This document shows, piece by piece, positions 8,832 through 18,777 of a stretch of DNA of 64,000 nt. Source of the DNA: Planctomycetales bacterium (GTDB taxonomy: Bacteria; Planctomycetota; Planctomycetia; Isosphaerales; Isosphaeraceae). The DNA lies in contig DAIDHB010000158.1 of the NCBI GenBank assembly GCA_027452145.1, positions 25,662 to 89,661 of the forward strand. The letters run 5' to 3'. The translations under genes and the position numbers were made by a program. Positions within the stretch are counted from its first letter, which is position 1. Each line of letters starts with the position of its first letter. The notes below the pieces were generated by a model. That model was not told the origin of the DNA. It saw only the letters and a list, made by a program, of their open reading frames with translations, and did no database searches.

Positions 8832-9767
8832 TCAGGCGCCCAGCGCGCCGTCGGGGCGGGGCAGGACCCCCCAGCCCAGCTTGGCGCGGAGGGTGCGGTA
8901 GAAGCTGTGGCCCGGGATCCGCACTATGGGGAGCGGCGTGGTCCCCCGGCGGATCGTCACCCGGTCGCCCGGGTGGAGCGGGACCTGCACCTGGCCGTCG
9001 ATGACCAGGACCGTCGCGACGCCCTCGCCCATCGGGGTCGCCTCGTAGACCTTGTGCGCCGAGTCGACCAGCGGGCGCTGGGTCAGCGTGTGCGGGCAGA
9101 TCGGCGTGACGACGAACATGTGGGCGTTCGGCGGCAGGATCGGGCCGCCGGCCGAGAGGCTGTGCGCCGTCGAGCCGACCGGCGTGGCGACGATCAGGCC
9201 GTCGCCGCGGTAGGTCATCACGCTCTCGCCGTCGATCGACAGGCCGATCTCGACCAGGTGGAAGACGGGCGCCGCGCGGATGACGGCGTCGTTCAGGCCG
9301 CGGAACACGCGGGTCGGCCCGCTGCGCGGGGTGAGCGTGCACTCGAACGTCATCAGGTTCTCGACCGTGAAGCGCCGGGCGGCGAGATCGGTCATCCGCT
9401 GGCAGCAGGCGCCGGGAGTCAGGTCGGCGAGGAAGCCCAGCCGCCCGACGTTCACGCCCAGGACGGGCGTCGGGCGGTTTTCCATCCGGCGTGCGGTGTG
9501 GAGCACGGTGCCGTCGCCGCCGAGCACGACGGCCACGTCGGCGGGTAGGTCGGCGAGCCGCGAGTCGGCCGAGAGATCGACGCCCGCCGGCTCCAGCCCG
9601 GGCGTCGCGGCCAGGGCCCGCCCGAGCGTGGCGGCCTCGTCGTGGACCTCGCGCTTCGTCCCGTTGCCGAGGATCATCACGCGCAACGGGCCGGGGCCGG
9701 GAGCGTGCGCGGCCCCGGCGGCCGGATCCGGCTGTCGCGGGTCGGACGTCGTGGCCGCGGGTCCCAT
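8832..9767 (-). CDS. nadK: NAD(+) kinase
   Basis: 311-aa cytoplasmic enzyme that makes NADP+ from NAD+ and ATP. The diagnostic GGDGT motif is in VVLGGDGTVLHTARR, with the conserved GVNVGRLGFLAD after it. The second family signature is RGDGLIVATPVGSTAHSLSAGGP, and the C-terminal beta-sandwich includes IDGQVQVPLHPGDRV. The first ~28 residues are a Pro/Ala-rich extension not needed for the fold; a later start near the LRVMILGN strand is possible but no internal ATG sits there. It is the last gene of the xseB-ispA-dxs-nadK run, 106 nt after dxs. Confidence 0.95.
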   Translation of the reverse strand: MGPAATTSDPRQPDPAAGAAHAPGPGPLRVMILGNGTKREVHDEAATLGRALAATPGLEPAGVDLSADSRLADLPADVAVVLGGDGTVLHTARRMENRPTPVLGVNVGRLGFLADLTPGACCQRMTDLAARRFTVENLMTFECTLTPRSGPTRVFRGLNDAVIRAAPVFHLVEIGLSIDGESVMTYRGDGLIVATPVGSTAHSLSAGGPILPPNAHMFVVTPICPHTLTQRPLVDSAHKVYEATPMGEGVATVLVIDGQVQVPLHPGDRVTIRRGTTPLPIVRIPGHSFYRTLRAKLGWGVLPRPDGALGA

Positions 9768-9873
9768 GGTGCGAGGCCCTCGCGAGGTCGATCCGACGGC
9801 CGTCGGGCCCGGGATTCCCCCGACGGATCGCCATCAGGACGGATCGATCGTTCTGATCTTGTTTGAGACGCTC

Positions 9874-11874
9874 TCAACGCGTGGTGGCCGCGGGATTGGC
9901 GGCGAGCCGCCCTCGATCGGCGCCCGCCCCAGCCCCGGCGGATGCGGCCGCCTTGACCTTGGCGATGTCGGGGACGTGGAGGCCGACGGATCGCGCCAGG
10001 TCGAGCGCGGCGCGGGTGACGCCGTCGACGTCCAGGCCGACCTCGGCGAGCTGCTCGTCTCGCTCGGCGTGCATGACGTAGCGGTCGGGCAGGCCGATGC
10101 GGCGGAGGTGCGTGGTGGGCAACCCGGCGTCGCTGGCCGCCTCGAGCACGGCCGAGCCGAATCCGCCCATGAGGCAGCCCTCCTCGACCGTGAGCACGAA
10201 CCCGCATTCCTCGATGGCCTTGGCGATCGTGTCGCGGTCCAGCGGCTTGACGAACCGGGCGTTGATCACGCCGACGCGCAGGCCGTAGACCTGCCGCAGG
10301 CGCTCGGCGACGCGGAGGCACGTGCCGACCATGGCGCCGCAGGCCAGCAGCATGCCGTCGGTCTCCCACTCGAGGATCTCGGCCTGCCCCAGCTCGACGG
10401 GCTGGACGTCGCGCTCGATGATGTCAAGGTTGGCGCGGGGGTAGCGCAGGGCGACCGGCGCGTCGTGGGCCAGGGCGAAGTCGAACATCGGGCCGATGTC
10501 CTGGGCGTCGCCGGGGGCCATGACGACCATGTTGGGGAAGACGCGGAGATAAGCCAGGTCGTAGCTGCCGTGGTGGGTCGGGCCGTCGGCGCCGACCAGG
10601 CCGGCGCGGTCCAGGCAGAAGACGACGGGCAGGTTCTGGAGCGCGACCTCCTGGAAGATCTGGTCGTAGGAGCGCTGGAGGAATGTGCTGTAGATGTCGA
10701 CGACCGGCCGCGCGCCGGCCCGGGCCATTCCGGCGGCGAAGGCGACGGCGTGGCTCTCGCAGATGCCGACGTCGAAGAACTGGGCGGGGAACGTCTCGCG
10801 GATCCGCTGGAGCTTGTTCCCCTCGCACATCGCGGCCGTGATCACAGCGACGCGGGGGTCGCGCCCGCAGGAGTCGAAGAGGGTGTCGCTGACGGCGTCG
10901 GTATAGGTGCGGCTCGAGGAGGTCTTCAGCGGCACGATGCCGTCGGCGGCCGGCTGGAAGGGCGCCGGGGCGTGGAACTTGACCGGGTCCTTGACGGCGG
11001 GCTCGAAGCCGTGCCCCTTGTTGGTCAGGATGTGGAGCAGGACGGGCCCGTCCATGGCCTTGACCCGCTCGAGATAGTTGCGGAGGGTCTTCAGGTCGTG
11101 GCCGTCGATCGGGCCGAGATAGACGAACCCCAGCTCCTCGAAGAGCATCCCGTGGTGGAGCGAGGCTTTGATGGCGTCCTTGAACTGCTGGAGCAGGCGC
11201 TCGGCGTGCTCGCCGACCAGGGGGATGTTGGGCAGGAGCCACTTGACCCGCCGATTCCAGTCGTTGTAGGTGGTGGACATCCTCGCGCGGTCGAGGTATT
11301 CGGCCAGCCCGCCGACGCGGGGGCAGATTGACATCTTGTTGTCGTTGAGGATGACGAGCAGCTTCTTCTTCAGCCCGCTGGCGTGGTTGAAGGCCTCGAA
11401 GACGATGCCGGAGGGCAGCGCGCCGTCGCCGATGACGGCGACGGAGTGCCGCTGCGTCTCGCCGACCAGGTCGTCGCCGACCTTCAGGCCCAGCGCGGTG
11501 GAGGGGGCGCAACCGGCGTGCCCGGTCATGAACAGGTCGAACGGGCTCTCGGCCGGGTTGGGATAGCCCATCAGGCCGCCCCTGGTGCGGATTGTGCTGA
11601 TCCGGTCGGCGCGGCCGGTGATGAGCTTGTGGGGATAGACCTGGTGCCCGGTGTCCCAGATGAGGCGGTCGCGGGCGAAGTCGAAGGTGAGGTGCAGGGC
11701 CAGGCAGAGCTCGACGACGCCGAGGTTGCTGGCGAAATGGGCCGATCGCCGGCCGACGACGTCGATGAGCTGCGAGCGCATCTCGGCGGCGAGCTGGGCG
11801 AGCTCGGCATCGCCCAGGCTCTTCAGGTCGGCCGGTGACTGGATCCGTCCGAGGAGCGAGTCGGGAGCAAGCAT
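9874..11874 (-). CDS. dxs: 1-deoxy-D-xylulose-5-phosphate synthase
   Basis: 666-aa thiamine-diphosphate enzyme that condenses pyruvate and glyceraldehyde 3-phosphate, the first step of the MEP isoprenoid pathway. The N-terminal domain has DTGHQVYPHKLITGR and GHAGCAPSTALGL. The TPP-binding GDG...N stretch is AVIGDGALPSGIVFEAFNHA, ending in ILNDNKMSI. The transketolase-like middle domain has the conserved ESHAVAFAAGMA and LDRAGLVGADGPTHHG. Its ATG overlaps the stop of the upstream prenyltransferase gene by one base (TGATG), indicating translational coupling. Length is normal (~620-640) apart from a short Ala-rich C-terminal tail. Confidence 0.97.
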   Translation of the reverse strand: MLAPDSLLGRIQSPADLKSLGDAELAQLAAEMRSQLIDVVGRRSAHFASNLGVVELCLALHLTFDFARDRLIWDTGHQVYPHKLITGRADRISTIRTRGGLMGYPNPAESPFDLFMTGHAGCAPSTALGLKVGDDLVGETQRHSVAVIGDGALPSGIVFEAFNHASGLKKKLLVILNDNKMSICPRVGGLAEYLDRARMSTTYNDWNRRVKWLLPNIPLVGEHAERLLQQFKDAIKASLHHGMLFEELGFVYLGPIDGHDLKTLRNYLERVKAMDGPVLLHILTNKGHGFEPAVKDPVKFHAPAPFQPAADGIVPLKTSSSRTYTDAVSDTLFDSCGRDPRVAVITAAMCEGNKLQRIRETFPAQFFDVGICESHAVAFAAGMARAGARPVVDIYSTFLQRSYDQIFQEVALQNLPVVFCLDRAGLVGADGPTHHGSYDLAYLRVFPNMVVMAPGDAQDIGPMFDFALAHDAPVALRYPRANLDIIERDVQPVELGQAEILEWETDGMLLACGAMVGTCLRVAERLRQVYGLRVGVINARFVKPLDRDTIAKAIEECGFVLTVEEGCLMGGFGSAVLEAASDAGLPTTHLRRIGLPDRYVMHAERDEQLAEVGLDVDGVTRAALDLARSVGLHVPDIAKVKAAASAGAGAGADRGRLAANPAATTR

Positions 11875-12824
11875 CAACGATCCCTTTCCAAAAGTGCCAG
11901 CGCCAGCCCGCGGAGGCGGTCGCCGCCGGGGCCGAGGGGTTCCAGGGCGGCGACGGCCTCCTCGGCCAGTTGCCGGGCGAGCTCGCGGCTGCCGTCGATG
12001 CCCAGGAACCTGGGGTACGTCCATTTGCCCAGTTCGGAGTCCTTGCCGACTCGCTTGCCCATCTTGACCTCGTCCCCCTGGATGTCGAGCAGGTCGTCGA
12101 CGATCTGGAAGGCCAGGCCGACGGCCTTGCCGTAGCGGTCGAGCGCCTGCGCCCAGGGCTCGGGGGCCCCGGCGATCACGGCGCCCATGCGGAGCGGGGC
12201 GCGGAGCAGCGCCCCCGTCTTGCGGCGGTGGATGGCCTCGAGCTCGGCCACGGTGCCATCGGCCGGCCCGCCCGAGGCCTCGGCGCGCCCCTCGGCCTGG
12301 AGGTCGGCCATCTGGCCGGCCACCATCCCCCGCGGCCCGGCCGCCTCGGCGAGGATCCGGACGCAGCGCAGGGCCGCCGATGGCGGCTGCACGTCGCACG
12401 CCACAACCTCGAAGGCCAGCGTCAGCAACCCGTCGCCCGCCAGGATGGCCGTCGCCTCGTCGAACGCCTTGTGGCAGGTCGGACGGCCCCGCCTCAGGTC
12501 GTCGTCGTCCATCGCCGGCAGGTCGTCATGGATCAACGAATACGTGTGGACCATCTCCAGGGCGCAGGCCGCCGGCAGGGCCGATTCGGCCGTCCCGCCG
12601 CACGCCTCCGCCGCCATCAGGCAGAGCAGCGGCCGCAGCCGCTTACCGCCCCCCAGCAGGCTGTGCCGCATCGCCATCGCCAGCCGCGCCGGGCACGTCG
12701 ACGATGGGTCCTCGTCCACTTTCGGCAGGTACCCTGCCAGGGCCTCCTCGACCCGCCGACGGGCCCGGTCCTGATACTCCTCCAACCCCGCCGGCTCGGT
12801 CTCTCGCGTCGCAGAACTCGTCAT
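11874..12824 (-). CDS. ispA: Polyprenyl (farnesyl/geranylgeranyl) diphosphate synthase
   Basis: 316-aa class I prenyltransferase that elongates dimethylallyl diphosphate with isopentenyl diphosphate. It has GGGKRLRPLLCL, the first aspartate-rich motif DDLPAMDDDDLRRG and the second FQIVDDLLD. The insertion between the Asp residues of the first motif (DDxxxxD) is the type seen in bacterial FPP/GGPP synthases of the IspA group; chain length cannot be read from sequence alone. I chose the ATG at 12824 because GAGGA lies 5 nt upstream; a longer in-frame N-terminus upstream is basic, low-complexity and not conserved-looking. The stop overlaps the dxs start, so isoprenoid precursor supply and elongation are co-translated. 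Confidence 0.93.
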   Translation of the reverse strand: MTSSATRETEPAGLEEYQDRARRRVEEALAGYLPKVDEDPSSTCPARLAMAMRHSLLGGGKRLRPLLCLMAAEACGGTAESALPAACALEMVHTYSLIHDDLPAMDDDDLRRGRPTCHKAFDEATAILAGDGLLTLAFEVVACDVQPPSAALRCVRILAEAAGPRGMVAGQMADLQAEGRAEASGGPADGTVAELEAIHRRKTGALLRAPLRMGAVIAGAPEPWAQALDRYGKAVGLAFQIVDDLLDIQGDEVKMGKRVGKDSELGKWTYPRFLGIDGSRELARQLAEEAVAALEPLGPGGDRLRGLALALLERDR

Positions 12825-12993
12825 GGTCCTCGTCGTCATCATGCCAGAGCCGCTTGCCGATGGCCGGTTGCCTCGCCCCATCGCTCGACGAGCCGAGGGA
12901 CGATCGCCACAACAGCTCGTCCTCCTCGTCCGTCCTCGTAAGGCGACGTTATTGTGGACTTTCCCCCCGCGAAAGTCTACACGAGACCCACGA

Positions 12994-13014
12994 AAACTTT
13001 GCAACGCAAAGTTT
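12994..13014. promoter_or_regulatory. perfect 9-bp inverted repeat upstream of ispA-dxs
   Basis: AAACTTTGC, 3-nt spacer AAC, GCAAAGTTT. It lies in the 362-nt gap between xseB and ispA (12825-13186), about 170 nt upstream of the ispA start. The AT-rich, perfectly symmetric sequence stands out from the GC-rich surroundings. It could be an operator or a short hairpin; read on the minus strand it is followed by four T, too few for a convincing terminator. No gene is seen in the rest of the gap. Confidence 0.4.
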
Positions 13015-13186
13015 GGCTGGGCGCTTTGCATGGGATTATTACGGCGGCTCACGGGCCCGGGATCGATTCTCGGGGGGGCGACCGGGGTTTCCGACGGAAA
13101 GAAGGGGAGAGGAGATCCCGGCGGGCGGTCCTCGACGGGGCCTTCCGGACGGGTTTCGGGGGCCCGGCGTGCGGGGCGGCGGCCGG

Positions 13187-13480
13187 TCAGGGCCGGGGCG
13201 CGAGGCGATCGGGCGAGGCGTCGCCCGGCTCGGGCGCGGCGGTGGGCCGGGCGTCGAAGGGAGCGGTGGAGGGATGGCCCTGGTCGTCGACGCCGATCAG
13301 GAGCGCCACGGAGCGCCCGGCCCGCTCGAGCTGGTCATAGCAGAGCCGCAGCAACCGCACACCGTCCTCGTACTTGGCCAGCGCGGCCTCCAGCGCCGGC
13401 TCGCCGCGCTCGAGGTCGGCGACGATCCGCTCGATACGGCCCAGGGCTTCCTCGAAGCGAGGTTCCGGCTCGTCCGTCAT
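13187..13480 (-). CDS. xseB: Exodeoxyribonuclease VII small subunit
   Basis: 97-aa helical partner of XseA; the complex degrades single-stranded DNA from both ends. The conserved core is FEEALGRIERIVADLERGE, then LEAALAKYEDGVRLLRLCYDQLERA, matching the XseB helical hairpin. A ~30-residue Pro/Ala-rich tail follows. I chose the ATG at 13480, which begins MTDEPEPRFEEAL and matches the usual family start; an ATG at 13507 is possible. Planctomycetes often keep xseA and xseB adjacent, but here a 4.8-kb surface-protein gene lies between them. Confidence 0.9.
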   Translation of the reverse strand: MTDEPEPRFEEALGRIERIVADLERGEPALEAALAKYEDGVRLLRLCYDQLERAGRSVALLIGVDDQGHPSTAPFDARPTAAPEPGDASPDRLAPRP

Positions 13481-13599
13481 GACTGGCTGCTGGCTCCGGC
13501 GGTGCATGAGGGTCGGAGTGATGGACCCCGCCGCGCCGACGGACGGCCGTGCGGGGCCCCCACAACCGTAACGTCCGCGGGCCGCCGAGGCCAGGGCGC

Positions 13600-16500
13600 T
13601 CAGCGCCGGCGCTTCTTCGACCCCGCGAGCTGCGCGAGCGCCTGGTCGATCACTCCCATCCCCGCGACCTGGCCCGAGGGGGCCTTCGACGTCGCGACGC
13701 GCGCCGCCCCGACATCCGCGACCGGGTGCGACGCGGCGGGGTCCTTGTGATGAACCAGCGCCGCGGAGTGTCGCGCGTCGTACCGCGAGCTCGTGGATGT
13801 CGAGACCCTGGTCAACTTGCCGGGATTGAACGTCCCGGGGACGTAGACGTTCCCCTCCTTCGTGCCCGGCGGGCTGACGGGTGTCCCGCGGCCGACGAGC
13901 GTCGACGGGGCGAAGATCGTGTGGTGGATCGCCGTGAGCTGGGCCACGAAATTGCCGCCCCTTAGGTTGTTTCCCGAGGGGAAATACCCGTAGAACTCGC
14001 CGTCGAGCGCGTTGCCGGCGATGTCGCGGATGCCGCTGGTATCGATCGGGCTCGCCGAGTAGATCGTGAACTGATACCAGCCGCCCCTGATGTAATGACC
14101 CTTGTTGATCGTCAGGGTGACGGTCTGGGGCCCGCTGGGCGAGCCGGGGACGTCGGAGATGACGTTCATCCGGTACTTGCCCACGCGGGGGTGGTGGATC
14201 GTGACGAGCTGATAGTTATTGGCGTCGATCAGGCTCGGCTGGGTCAGGCCGACGCCCGTGTTGTTCAGGCCGCCGTAGTCCTGGAACGTCGCCACGATCC
14301 GGCCCTGGAAGCGGTCGAACCGGACGCCCGTGACCTTGGGCCCAACCGTGTCGATGACCAGGTCGGGCACGACTGCGGTGGTGGAGCTGACCGTGTGGCC
14401 CGCGGCGTCGACGGCGACCGCCGTTACGTAATAGGCGCCGTCGGCCAGGGGCTGGTCGGCCGTGATGCTCCACGCGCCGCTGGCGTCGGACGTCCCCGTA
14501 CCGATCGGGACCGCGGTCGAGCCGCCCGACATGGTGGCGTAGAGCGTGATCGTGGCATTCGGCTGGCTGGTCGCCCCGATGAAGTTGGGCTGGGTGACGT
14601 TGGTGATGTTGTCGGTGTTCGAGATCCCCGAGTCGCTCGTCGGGTTGAGCTTGCCGGAGACGGACAGGGGCACGTCGGCGACGTCGGCCGTGCTGGCGAT
14701 CGCGAGCGTCGAGCCGTCGACGTCGTGGACATTGACGACGATCGGGTAGTGCCCGGTGCCGCCATTGACCCCGGCGTCGGCGTAGGTGTGGACCCCGCCG
14801 ACGACGAATGGGGTGCCCGCGCCGCCGGGCTGCGAGACCGTCCCGATCGTCGCGGGCGTGCCATCGCCCCAGTTGATCATCACGTAGTTGTAATCGGTGA
14901 GCGGGGCGGTGGGGTTGCCGTCGGCGAACGAGGCGACGGGGCCGGAGAAGGCGGCGCCCTCGGTCGAAGAAGCGGTCGGCTGGGTCGCGACCGGCGACAG
15001 CGCGGCGTCGGTGATGACCGCCTGGCTCGAGGCGACCACCGCGGCGTTATTGGCTCCGTTGGTGATCGTGAGGGTGATCGGGTAGGTGCCGATCTCGGCG
15101 TAGGTGTGATCGCCGAACACGCTGTAATCCGCGCCGTTGGGAGTGCCCTGGCGGGTGATCGTGATCGGCGACGAGGTGGTACCGTCGCCCCAGTTGATCG
15201 TGGCGGTGTAGGACGACGCGTTTCCCGGCGTGCCGGTGTCCCGGAACGTCGCGACGAGGACGCCCCCGGCGGCGGTCGAGAGCGGATTGCCCTGGATGCC
15301 GTTCATCGTGGCGCCCGCGGCCGTGAGCGGCGCCGCGGCGACGGTGACACCCGGCTGCGCGGCCACGGCGATCGACCCGAGCAGCCCCGCGGTCTGGCCA
15401 TTGCTCCCGGCGGTGAAGTAGAGGGTCCCCGAGGTCCCACCCGCGCCGCCGTTGCCGAAGAGCAGCCCCCACAGGCCGGGGTTGACGATCGGCTTGCCGT
15501 CCGCCCCGGAGATCGTCCCGGCCAGGGTCCCGCTCGTCAGGTTGATCGCGACAATCGTTCCGCTCGGCGAGGTCCCCGTCGAGTCGCCGAAGTTGCCGAC
15601 CAGCAGGTCGCCCCCGAACGAGCCGAAGCCCGACGGCGCGATCGCCATCCCCCACGGGCCGGCCAGGGTGGTGCCGGCCGTGTCCGTGTACACCCGCTTG
15701 ACGAACGTGCCGTCAGCGGCAAACTCGTCGACGTAGCCGCCCCCGGTCGTGACGATCCCGCTCGGCTGGGCATAGGCGACGTAGAGGTTGCCGCCGAGCT
15801 GGGCGATGTTGTACGGCTCGTAGCCGGCCACGGCATTCGGGTCGGCGAACTTGCCGGCGAAGGTGGTCGAACTAACGTTGGTGAAGGTCGGGTCGAAGAC
15901 GTCGATGCCGTTGGTGCCGGTCGTGCCGGTGAAGTCGGCGGCATAGAGGTAGTAGGTCGTCGTGCTGCCGCTGGTGACGCTCCCCTGCGCCAGCCCGGTG
16001 AACGCCGCACCCGTGACCACCGGGACGGCGATGGTGGCCGTGCTGCCCGAGGCCCATGCGTCAATCGTGCCGGCGAGGGTGGCGAAGAGGAACTTCGCCG
16101 GGGCCGCCGGCGACGAGCCGGGGACGATGAAGTCGGCGGCGTTCGGGTCGGTGTTGAAGAGCTGTCCCGTCGGGCCCGACGGCGTGCCGCCTGGCGGCAC
16201 GGTGACCGTCAGCCCTAGCTTGATCGGGTTGGTATTGGGATTGTAGACCGTCGCAACCCCTGTCCCCTGGTCGGAGACCCAGATCGGGCCGGTCGAGCTG
16301 GAGGACAGGCCCCAGGGATTGATGAGATTCGCATCGATCTGGGGCGCGTTGGCAAGAATGCTCGAGACCCAGTTCGTCTGGTAGAAGGAGCCGGTGACGT
16401 AAAGCTGGCCGTTGCTGTCCCTGATCGTCACCGTGGGCGTGAATGCCCCGGCCGTCAGGTAGGTGTGCGTCCCCGAGATGTGGAAAACCCCCGAGGCGTC

Positions 16501-18444
16501 CTCGGTGAGGATCCCGGCGTTGGTCGTGCCGTCGCCCCACTTGATCGTCGCGGTGAAGTCGGCCACCGTGGCGGTCGGGTCGGTCGACTGGAAGACCGCG
16601 ACGTCCTGGGTCGTCTGGACGTCCTGGGCGACGCCCTGAAGCGCGACGCCGTTGAAGTTGTACACGCTGTTGGGCAGGAGCACCGGCGCGACGTTGGCCG
16701 TGGACACGATCGGGCTGGGTGTCGAGGCGACCGGCCCGGTCGAGGTGACATTGATTGTCGCGCCCCCGACGAAGGTCGACCCGCTGCTTCCCAGGTCGGT
16801 GAGCGTCACCTTGACGCTGAAGGTGCCGGTCTTCGCGTAGGTGTGCGTGCCCAGGACGTTGTAGCTGGTCGGACTGCTGGGCTGGATCGTCCCCGGTGAC
16901 GTGGTCGAATCGCCCCAGTCGATCGTGGCGGTGAAGTCGGCCGGCGCGTTCCCCAGGTCAGTCTCGGTGAAGAGGGCCGTGAGGATGTTATTCAGCGGCT
17001 GTCCCGCGGTGGCGTCGATCGTCGTGCCCGTGCCCGCCGGCGGCAGGGCGGGCTTGGTGACGTTCACAGTCTGGAAATTGGTGTAGTTCACGGTCGGCTT
17101 CCCGGCGCCGAACCCCAGCACGCCCGGCGTGACGAAGCTCAACGCCGGGACGCTGGACGTGACGTTCAGCGTGTTCGGCCCGGGTCCGCCGTCGGCGGAG
17201 AAGTTGTAAGTCGTTACGGACGACTGCACCGGGCCGGTGAAGTTGAATATGTCGCCGTGGCCGCCGCTGGTCAGATTCAGGGTCGTGAGCCCGCCGCCGG
17301 AGAAGTCGACCAGGCCTCCGGCCGGCATCGACGTGGAGGTGACCTGCGATCCCGCGATGGTGTACGTCTGGGCGGACGTCGTCCCCGAGGCGTCCAGCGC
17401 GAGCGTGTTCGTCCCGCCGGTGGACTGGACGTAGACCGGGCTGCCGATCGCGGCCAGCGAGCCGGCCAGGCCGACGGTCGTCTTGCTGCCGGAGACGCTC
17501 CCGGTGTCGACGTGGACGTTGATGCCGGCCGGGATGGCCTGGACGGCGACGTTCTCGCCGCCTGCCCCCGAAAAGACGTTCAACGTCGACAGCCCCGCGG
17601 CGACGGCGGGAATATTCAGCGTGGTCGTGGCCGCGGCGGCCGGGACATTCACGGTCACGGCCGTCTTGTTGGCGAAGTTGACAAGCTCGAATTTGCCCGT
17701 CCCTCCGTCGTTGATCTGATCGGACTGCGCGGTCCCGAGCACGGGTCCTGTGTTGACGTTCACCGTGGTCGCCGCTCCGGGCGCGGTGAAGATGAATGTC
17801 GGCGAGGAGACCGAGTCGTTGATCGGCGACAGGCCGGAGAACGTGATCGGGACGTTGTTCTGGCTCGAGTCGCTGTAAGTGATCGTGCCGGAACCCGGGC
17901 CGCTGGCGGCGTAGGTCTCGGACAGGAACGACACGCCACTCGCGCCGGACGTGAGCGTCAGGGCGTTCGAGGCACCGCTGGGGTTCTGCGGATTGAAGGC
18001 CAGGCCGCTGGGATGAAGCGGATCGCCGTTCGAGTAGTCGATCGTCAGCGACTGATCGAGCGTCGCGCCCATGCCGTTGACCGAGATATCGCTGAATGAC
18101 GACAGCGGTCCCTCGACCGTGTTGGTTGTTCCTCCCGTCCAGGACGTCGTACCCGACCCGGCGAGGGAAATCGTCTGGTCGGGATCCGTGAAGATTACGT
18201 TGGAGGTGTTGCTGGGATCCAGCTTGATCGTCAGCGCGCTGGTGCTCCCGGAGTTGGCCGTGTAGATCAACCCGCCGCCGGCAGTGGCGATGTCGAGAAC
18301 CGCGAGCAGGCATCGATCCTCGAGGGGCTCAAATAGCTCTCTCGTCGTCCGAAGTCGCCTGCGCATCCGCGAGGCGCCATCCGCCCCGCGGCCCAGAGGA
18401 CCGCCCTGACCGACTCGCCAGGCTCGACGCATCAGGCTATTCAT
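13600..18444 (-). CDS. Giant LEPR-XLL surface protein with PKD, TIGR03118 and Ig-like domains
   Basis: 1614-aa extracellular protein of unknown role. A basic N-terminus is followed at ~residues 36-46 by FEPLEDRCLLA, the LEPR-XLL-type motif typical of very large planctomycete secreted proteins. Residues ~50-460 are Thr/Ser/Gly-rich beta repeats. PKD domains lie at about 468-568, 595-680, 1038-1145 and 1155-1251 (each with 'I-x-WGD' and 'HTY'). A TIGR03118-like domain spans about 690-1010 (LINPWGLSSS, GYVDEFAADGTFVKRV, NPGLWGLLFGNGG). An Ig-like domain (TSQPNATITLYA, AVDAAGHTV) lies near 1270-1365, and the C-terminus ends basic (GSKKRRR). The start at 18444 has GGGAG about 9 nt upstream. Adhesion or cell-surface structure is inferred. 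Its position between xseA and xseB suggests insertion into an older operon. Confidence 0.88.
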   Translation of the reverse strand: MNSLMRRAWRVGQGGPLGRGADGASRMRRRLRTTRELFEPLEDRCLLAVLDIATAGGGLIYTANSGSTSALTIKLDPSNTSNVIFTDPDQTISLAGSGTTSWTGGTTNTVEGPLSSFSDISVNGMGATLDQSLTIDYSNGDPLHPSGLAFNPQNPSGASNALTLTSGASGVSFLSETYAASGPGSGTITYSDSSQNNVPITFSGLSPINDSVSSPTFIFTAPGAATTVNVNTGPVLGTAQSDQINDGGTGKFELVNFANKTAVTVNVPAAAATTTLNIPAVAAGLSTLNVFSGAGGENVAVQAIPAGINVHVDTGSVSGSKTTVGLAGSLAAIGSPVYVQSTGGTNTLALDASGTTSAQTYTIAGSQVTSTSMPAGGLVDFSGGGLTTLNLTSGGHGDIFNFTGPVQSSVTTYNFSADGGPGPNTLNVTSSVPALSFVTPGVLGFGAGKPTVNYTNFQTVNVTKPALPPAGTGTTIDATAGQPLNNILTALFTETDLGNAPADFTATIDWGDSTTSPGTIQPSSPTSYNVLGTHTYAKTGTFSVKVTLTDLGSSGSTFVGGATINVTSTGPVASTPSPIVSTANVAPVLLPNSVYNFNGVALQGVAQDVQTTQDVAVFQSTDPTATVADFTATIKWGDGTTNAGILTEDASGVFHISGTHTYLTAGAFTPTVTIRDSNGQLYVTGSFYQTNWVSSILANAPQIDANLINPWGLSSSSTGPIWVSDQGTGVATVYNPNTNPIKLGLTVTVPPGGTPSGPTGQLFNTDPNAADFIVPGSSPAAPAKFLFATLAGTIDAWASGSTATIAVPVVTGAAFTGLAQGSVTSGSTTTYYLYAADFTGTTGTNGIDVFDPTFTNVSSTTFAGKFADPNAVAGYEPYNIAQLGGNLYVAYAQPSGIVTTGGGYVDEFAADGTFVKRVYTDTAGTTLAGPWGMAIAPSGFGSFGGDLLVGNFGDSTGTSPSGTIVAINLTSGTLAGTISGADGKPIVNPGLWGLLFGNGGAGGTSGTLYFTAGSNGQTAGLLGSIAVAAQPGVTVAAAPLTAAGATMNGIQGNPLSTAAGGVLVATFRDTGTPGNASSYTATINWGDGTTSSPITITRQGTPNGADYSVFGDHTYAEIGTYPITLTITNGANNAAVVASSQAVITDAALSPVATQPTASSTEGAAFSGPVASFADGNPTAPLTDYNYVMINWGDGTPATIGTVSQPGGAGTPFVVGGVHTYADAGVNGGTGHYPIVVNVHDVDGSTLAIASTADVADVPLSVSGKLNPTSDSGISNTDNITNVTQPNFIGATSQPNATITLYATMSGGSTAVPIGTGTSDASGAWSITADQPLADGAYYVTAVAVDAAGHTVSSTTAVVPDLVIDTVGPKVTGVRFDRFQGRIVATFQDYGGLNNTGVGLTQPSLIDANNYQLVTIHHPRVGKYRMNVISDVPGSPSGPQTVTLTINKGHYIRGGWYQFTIYSASPIDTSGIRDIAGNALDGEFYGYFPSGNNLRGGNFVAQLTAIHHTIFAPSTLVGRGTPVSPPGTKEGNVYVPGTFNPGKLTRVSTSTSSRYDARHSAALVHHKDPAASHPVADVGAARVATSKAPSGQVAGMGVIDQALAQLAGSKKRRR

Positions 18445-18777
18445 CGAGGTATCTCCCAGAGGATCATCATGATTGAGGACTTCGACGCCAAAAGCTCGCG
18501 CAGCCGACCGCGCGGCGACTGGTCTCTGCCCCTTCTCTGTCCCTCGAGGTGTCCCGACCACTCGACGGCAAGAGGTGTCCACAGCCCAGAGTTAGGGCAT
18601 GTTACCCAAATTGTGCGAAACTAGTATCCATCGCAATCTGACTAATTTCCAGCGTCAATCAAAAATGACCTCAAGATCTGCCGTGGTCCAGCCCGGATTT
18701 GCGGGTCGCGATGGTTTTATCGATGATGGACAGCGTGCAGGATTCGGTGGGGCCAGCCACTCGGAGCCGGGACGATA
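18445..18777. other. AT-richer leader region of the giant surface-protein gene
   Basis: 333 nt between the end of xseA and the start of the surface-protein gene. The stretch around 18595-18680 is clearly more AT-rich than the neighbourhood and probably holds the promoter. On the minus strand there is a TTGACG near 18654, but no matching -10 hexamer at standard spacing. No RNA gene was recognised. Confidence 0.35.

Noticed and set aside
18565..18582. Sigma-54-like sequence (minus strand, TGGACA...TTGC) before the giant surface-protein gene
   Set aside because: The spacing between GG and GC is 9 nt instead of the strict 10, and the -24 box is altered.
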